Positions 12,813-16,200 of a stretch of 16,200 bases of DNA are shown piece by piece. Each line of letters starts with the position of its first letter. Position 1 is the stretch's first letter. Under the pieces are notes generated by a model. That model was not told the DNA's origin, searched no databases, and saw nothing but the letters and a program-made list of their open reading frames with translations. Source of the stretch: Rikenella sp. (GTDB taxonomy: Bacteria > Bacteroidota > Bacteroidia > Bacteroidales > Rikenellaceae); contig JAIDFC010000174.1 of the NCBI GenBank assembly GCA_029054535.1, positions 1 through 16,200 of the forward strand, in the 5' to 3' direction. A program made the translations under genes and the position numbers.

Positions 12813-15800
12813 CTATATAACCCCCTCGACATACGGCGCATACCGCGCCGCAACGTCCCGTTGTCCGTTCTGCACCGCCACCACATAGAGGTTGTAGAGC
12901 ATCTTCCAGCGATCCGCCCACTCGTCCTCCACCAGTTTCCGTTTGTTCCCCTTGAAGCGGCTGTAGTAGTCCACATACTCCGCCAGGATATCCCCCACGC
13001 GCCGCGCCAAGGCATTCCCCTTGTCGACGGCCCCCGCCTTGTAGTACGCCTCGACCAGGAACACCATCATGTCGTCGACCCGAAGCTGTTCGAGCGGCAT
13101 CTCCTCCATCGCCCGGTCCAGCACCTCGATCGCACGGGTCGTATCCCCCTCGGCCGTGAGCGCGTTGGCCAGCCGCGCGAACGACGACCGCAGCTGCGAC
13201 GTCAGGAAGCTCGTCGAGACGAAGTAGTCCACATAAACCCTCGGATCGCGCACATTCCCGTACCGATACTTGTTCATCAAGTTGTCGTACAGCGTCTCGG
13301 TGTCGATCCGCCCGACGCCGAACATGCGGTCGATCGGCGATTTGATCGGCACCAGCCGATAAGTCATCCCGTCCTGTTGCAGGTAGGACCACGATTCGCC
13401 GTCCCGTCCGCCGTAGTGTACGAGCCCCCACTTCATCAAGTCGGCCGCCGAGGTGAAGTGGATCGGCCGCGTCCAGTCGCCCGAAGCCAGCATGTCGAGC
13501 AACACCATCTCGCCCGCCAGCAACATGTTTTTGTCCGGATCGATTTCGAGGTAGATCGTGTCTTCGATCAGATGGGCATCCTCCGGCCGTACGATCCCGC
13601 TTTTCAAGACATTTTCCCGGTCGACCGGCACCGCGATCCGACGCGTCGGAACGATATTGAAGGTTTTCCCTTCGCGGTCGACGAGCTGTGTCCGCGGGTC
13701 GTCGCTGTTGACGACCGACATCACCTCCCGAGCCGTCCAGGTTCCTCCGCCCGGCCGCGGAATCTCACGGATGACGAACTGTCCGGTGGCATCCCCGTAG
13801 TACTTGTTCCGCGGCATCGAGTGCGGTATCGGGGCCGATTCGTTGGCTCGCATCCGCATCTGGTCGATGTACCAGTCGCCGCCGATGTACGACGAGTTCA
13901 TCACCCGCACATCCGGCCGCACCCCTTCGACCTCCTGGTTGTACCACAGCGGGAAGGTGTCGTTGTCGCCGTAGTCGATGATGATCCCGTCGGGCAGCAC
14001 GCCGGTCAGGTAGTTATACCCTAAGTCGCGCGCCACATAGCGGTGCGAGCGGTCGTGGTCGTCCCAGTTCTGGACCGCCAGCACGGTCGGCACCGAAGCG
14101 CACACCACGAACGCCACGGCCGCCGCCCATCGGGCGTCGGTTCGGAAAACCTTGCGTTCCAGAAGATCGTAGACCCACAGCAGCCCCAGCCCGATCCAGA
14201 TCGCGAAGGCATAGAACGACCCCGCATAAGCGTAATCCCGTTCGCGCGGTTGTAGCGGCGTCTGGTTCAGGTAGAGAATAATCGCCAACCCCGTCATGAA
14301 GAACAGCAGGAAAACCACCAGAAAATTCCGCCCGTCGCGCTTGAGCTGGTAGAAGAAGCCGATCAACCCCAGGATGAACGGCAGGAAATAGTAATGGTTC
14401 CGCCCCCGATTGGCCGCGATCTCGGAGGGCAGATCGTCCTGCGGTCCGAGGTAGAGTTCGTCCAACGGCCGAATACCACTCATCCAGTTCCCGTCCACGA
14501 TCGAGTTGTTCTGAATATCGCTCTGCCGCCCCACGAAGTTCCACAAGAAATACCGCCAGTACATATTATTGAGCTGGTAGGCGAAGAAGAAGCGCAGGTT
14601 CTCGCCGAACGTAGGCACGGTAACCATCTGTCCGTCCTCGGTCCGCACGCGCCGCCCCTTGACGTCGGCCCACCGTTTGTATTCCTGCACATGATTTCTC
14701 TGCGCGCTGTGCATCCGCGGAAAGAGCATCTTGGTTTTGCTGTCGAACTCGAAGCCTTTCATCGTCGACATGGGACGGTATTTCCCCTTTTCGTCCACGA
14801 AATACGAGTCGTCGTACTCCGACGCCACGGCCGGCGAGGCATAGCTCTCGCCGTACAACAGCGGCGGCGCGCCGTACTGGTCGCGGTTGAGGAACGAGAG
14901 CAGCGCATAAGGATTGCTCGGATCGTTGCTGTTCATCGGGGGGTTGATGCCGGCGCGGATCAGCACGATGCCGTAGGTCGAGATGCCGACGATCACCATC
15001 GCGGCCGAGAGCAGAATGGTATTCCACCCCGCCTGTCCGCTCCGTTGGGTCCGCCACACGCCCCAGCCCAAGCCGCACAGCAACAGCACCACGAACGTCG
15101 TGAGCCCGCTATTGACCCCCAACCCGAAACCGTTGACGAAGATCCGATCGACGAAAGCGCCGATCGAAACGACGGTCGGGGTCAGGATATAGAACGCTCC
15201 GGTCAGCAAGATCGACACGACGCCCGGTTTCCACAGATCGACCTTCGGCCGTCCCGGAAATTTCTTGAAATAATAGATGAACACCAAAGCCGGAATGGCC
15301 AGCAGGTTCAAGATATGCGCCCCCACCGACAGCCCCATCAGGTAGGCGATCAACACGAGCCACCGGTTGCTCCCCGGCCGGTCTGCGACGTTCTCCCACT
15401 TGAGGATGGCCCAAAAAACGACGGCTGTAAACAGCGACGACAGAGCATAAACCTCCGCTTCGACCGCCGAGAACCAAAAGGTGTCGGTCCAGGTATAAGC
15501 CAGCGACCCGATAGCGGCCGCACCGAGCACGGCCCCCCCCCTCGCACCGTTCATCCGTTCTTCGTCGGCTCCGTAGAGTCTGCGTCCGAGGTGGGCGATG
15601 GTCCAGAACAGGAAAGCGATCGTGAGTCCGCTCTCCAGAGCCGAAAGCGCATTGATGGCCGCGGCCACGTTAGTCGGATCGCCGGCGAAGATCGCCCCCA
15701 GCCGGTTGATCAGGAAGAAGAACGGGGTTCCCGGCGGGTGCCCCACTTCGAGTTTGTAACTGGTCGCAATAAATTCGCTGCAATCCCACAGGCTCGCCGT

Positions 15801-15887
15801 AGGTTCCATCGTCAGCAGGTAGGTGAGGCTCGCGATCGCAAAGACGATCCATCCGCCCCAAAGGCTGCGCTTGCCGAAACTGCTCAT
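12813..15887 (-). CDS. DUF2723 multi-pass membrane protein, GT117/TMEM260-like
   Basis: A 1024-residue inner-membrane protein of the DUF2723 family, large Bacteroidetes proteins related to the TMEM260 protein O-mannosyltransferase. Transfer of a sugar from a lipid carrier to exported protein is the family-based inference, not shown here. The N-terminus has the family hallmark at residues 33-55 (SLWDCSEFIAT to VGHPPGTP, with D35, E38 and H50). About eight hydrophobic segments follow to about 312, and a further set spans about 500-605. Other conserved stretches are NPPMNSNDPSNPYALLSFL (315-333), QPRERDYAYAGSFY (546-559) and GDNDTFPLWYNQEVEGVRPD (640-659). The last ~130 residues are helical and may form TPR-like repeats. 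ATG 15887 starts MSSFGKRS, followed by a membrane segment. A nested hairpin follows the stop. No glycosylation partner gene lies in view. Confidence 0.9.
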   Translation of the reverse strand: MSSFGKRSLWGGWIVFAIASLTYLLTMEPTASLWDCSEFIATSYKLEVGHPPGTPFFFLINRLGAIFAGDPTNVAAAINALSALESGLTIAFLFWTIAHLGRRLYGADEERMNGARGGAVLGAAAIGSLAYTWTDTFWFSAVEAEVYALSSLFTAVVFWAILKWENVADRPGSNRWLVLIAYLMGLSVGAHILNLLAIPALVFIYYFKKFPGRPKVDLWKPGVVSILLTGAFYILTPTVVSIGAFVDRIFVNGFGLGVNSGLTTFVVLLLCGLGWGVWRTQRSGQAGWNTILLSAAMVIVGISTYGIVLIRAGINPPMNSNDPSNPYALLSFLNRDQYGAPPLLYGESYASPAVASEYDDSYFVDEKGKYRPMSTMKGFEFDSKTKMLFPRMHSAQRNHVQEYKRWADVKGRRVRTEDGQMVTVPTFGENLRFFFAYQLNNMYWRYFLWNFVGRQSDIQNNSIVDGNWMSGIRPLDELYLGPQDDLPSEIAANRGRNHYYFLPFILGLIGFFYQLKRDGRNFLVVFLLFFMTGLAIILYLNQTPLQPRERDYAYAGSFYAFAIWIGLGLLWVYDLLERKVFRTDARWAAAVAFVVCASVPTVLAVQNWDDHDRSHRYVARDLGYNYLTGVLPDGIIIDYGDNDTFPLWYNQEVEGVRPDVRVMNSSYIGGDWYIDQMRMRANESAPIPHSMPRNKYYGDATGQFVIREIPRPGGGTWTAREVMSVVNSDDPRTQLVDREGKTFNIVPTRRIAVPVDRENVLKSGIVRPEDAHLIEDTIYLEIDPDKNMLLAGEMVLLDMLASGDWTRPIHFTSAADLMKWGLVHYGGRDGESWSYLQQDGMTYRLVPIKSPIDRMFGVGRIDTETLYDNLMNKYRYGNVRDPRVYVDYFVSTSFLTSQLRSSFARLANALTAEGDTTRAIEVLDRAMEEMPLEQLRVDDMMVFLVEAYYKAGAVDKGNALARRVGDILAEYVDYYSRFKGNKRKLVEDEWADRWKMLYNLYVVAVQNGQRDVAARYAPYVEGVI

Positions 15888-15951
15888 GACTCCAAATATA
15901 TACTTAGGTAGATTGTTTTTCTTGCACTACGTTCCCAACACATAGCGGGGT

Positions 15952-15959
15952 TAAAGGTA
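15952..15959 (-). promoter_or_regulatory. Possible -7 box (TACCTTTA) for the DUF2723 gene
   Basis: TACCTTTA matches the Bacteroidetes TAnnTTTG -7 consensus except for the last base, 64 bases before ATG 15887. No -33 TTTG is found at the right distance. A second TAnnTTTG match (TATATTTG, 15900-15893) is too close to the start codon for a normal leader. Confidence 0.3.
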
Positions 15960-16084
15960 CGTTTTTTTTGTCGATCGGCCCGCTCTTTCGTCGCGGAGAG
16001 GGTCGATTTTACGGCCCGAGACCCCGGTCTGCATGCCCTGACAGACGGTTCGCCATCGACGCGCGAGCCGTCGACCCTATTTTG

Positions 16085-16200
16085 AATCACCCGGCTCCGG
16101 GCTACCGATATCCGTACTACGGGACGGTATATTACGTCGGCCGAAGCGGATACAGCTGGTCGTCGTCAACTGCAGGCAACAATAGCTACTTTCTGGACTT
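16085..16200 (+). pseudogene. Partial FISUMP-type domain fragment, no start codon in view
   Basis: The frame beginning at 16085 translates as NHPAPGYRYPYYGTVYYVG, then RSGYSWSSSTAGNNSYFLDF, running off the window. The pattern (P-A-x-GYR, G-T-x-YYVG, GYxWSSS, xNSYxLxF) is typical of the C-terminal part of Fibrobacter-succinogenes-major-paralogous (FISUMP) domains in surface proteins of Bacteroidales. The frame is open back to the TAG at 15905-15907 but holds no ATG or GTG; only TTG at 15968 and 16082. The translation before 16085 is not FISUMP-like. Either the gene is cut off at its 5' end, which makes it a remnant or donor cassette, or an upstream part was lost by frameshift. The 3' end is outside the window. 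Confidence 0.5.

Noticed and set aside
14394..15911. A 505-codon plus-strand open frame antisense to the DUF2723 gene
   Set aside because: Low-complexity His/Arg/Pro-rich translation; the other strand carries conserved family motifs along its whole length.

Overview
The window looks like chromosomal DNA of a GC-rich member of the Bacteroidales, most likely Alistipes or a close relative. The evidence is the set of families present: an outer-membrane beta-barrel protein with a carboxypeptidase-like N-terminal domain, a DUF4369/TlpA-type thioredoxin, a DUF5117/DUF4953 metalloprotease, a DUF2723 membrane protein and a FISUMP-type fragment. TAACTTTG-type -7 boxes and mostly absent Shine-Dalgarno sites agree. 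The genus is inferred from gene content and base composition, not from a marker gene.

Layout. 118-2016 (-) is the small subunit of methylmalonyl-CoA mutase. A 343-bp divergent spacer separates it from 2360-5326 (+), an outer-membrane beta-barrel protein. 5327-6633 is a 1.3-kb convergent spacer with no credible gene but dense palindromic repeats. 6634-8244 (-) is class I fumarase. 8359-10878 (-) is an exported zinc metalloprotease, and 10909-11952 (-) is a TlpA-like thioredoxin 30 bp upstream of it, probably in the same operon. 11953-12812 is a second repeat-filled spacer of 860 bp. 12813-15887 (-) is a 1024-residue DUF2723 (GT117/TMEM260-like) membrane protein. The last ~115 bases hold a plus-strand piece of a FISUMP-type domain with no start codon in view.

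How the genes fit together. The mutase subunit and fumarase both belong to the malate-fumarate-succinate-propionate route used by gut Bacteroidales, but they are separate transcription units. The remaining genes act at the cell envelope. None of the intact genes is unusual for this group.

The unusual content is in the two long spacers. They carry at least 16 short hairpins, nearly all with a 5-8 bp stem and a three-base loop. Stem and loop sequences change from copy to copy while pairing is kept. In the best pair (5886-5910 and 6296-6320) the only two differences in 25 bases are at positions that pair with each other, turning G-C into A-T. The hairpins are interleaved with a longer module (about 65-105 bp) found in both spacers in opposite orientation. 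The whole looks like a modular, REP-like dispersed repeat family with conserved structure. A separate small family of three hairpin-tailed elements (48-90, 2294-2323, 8305-8347) is also visible.
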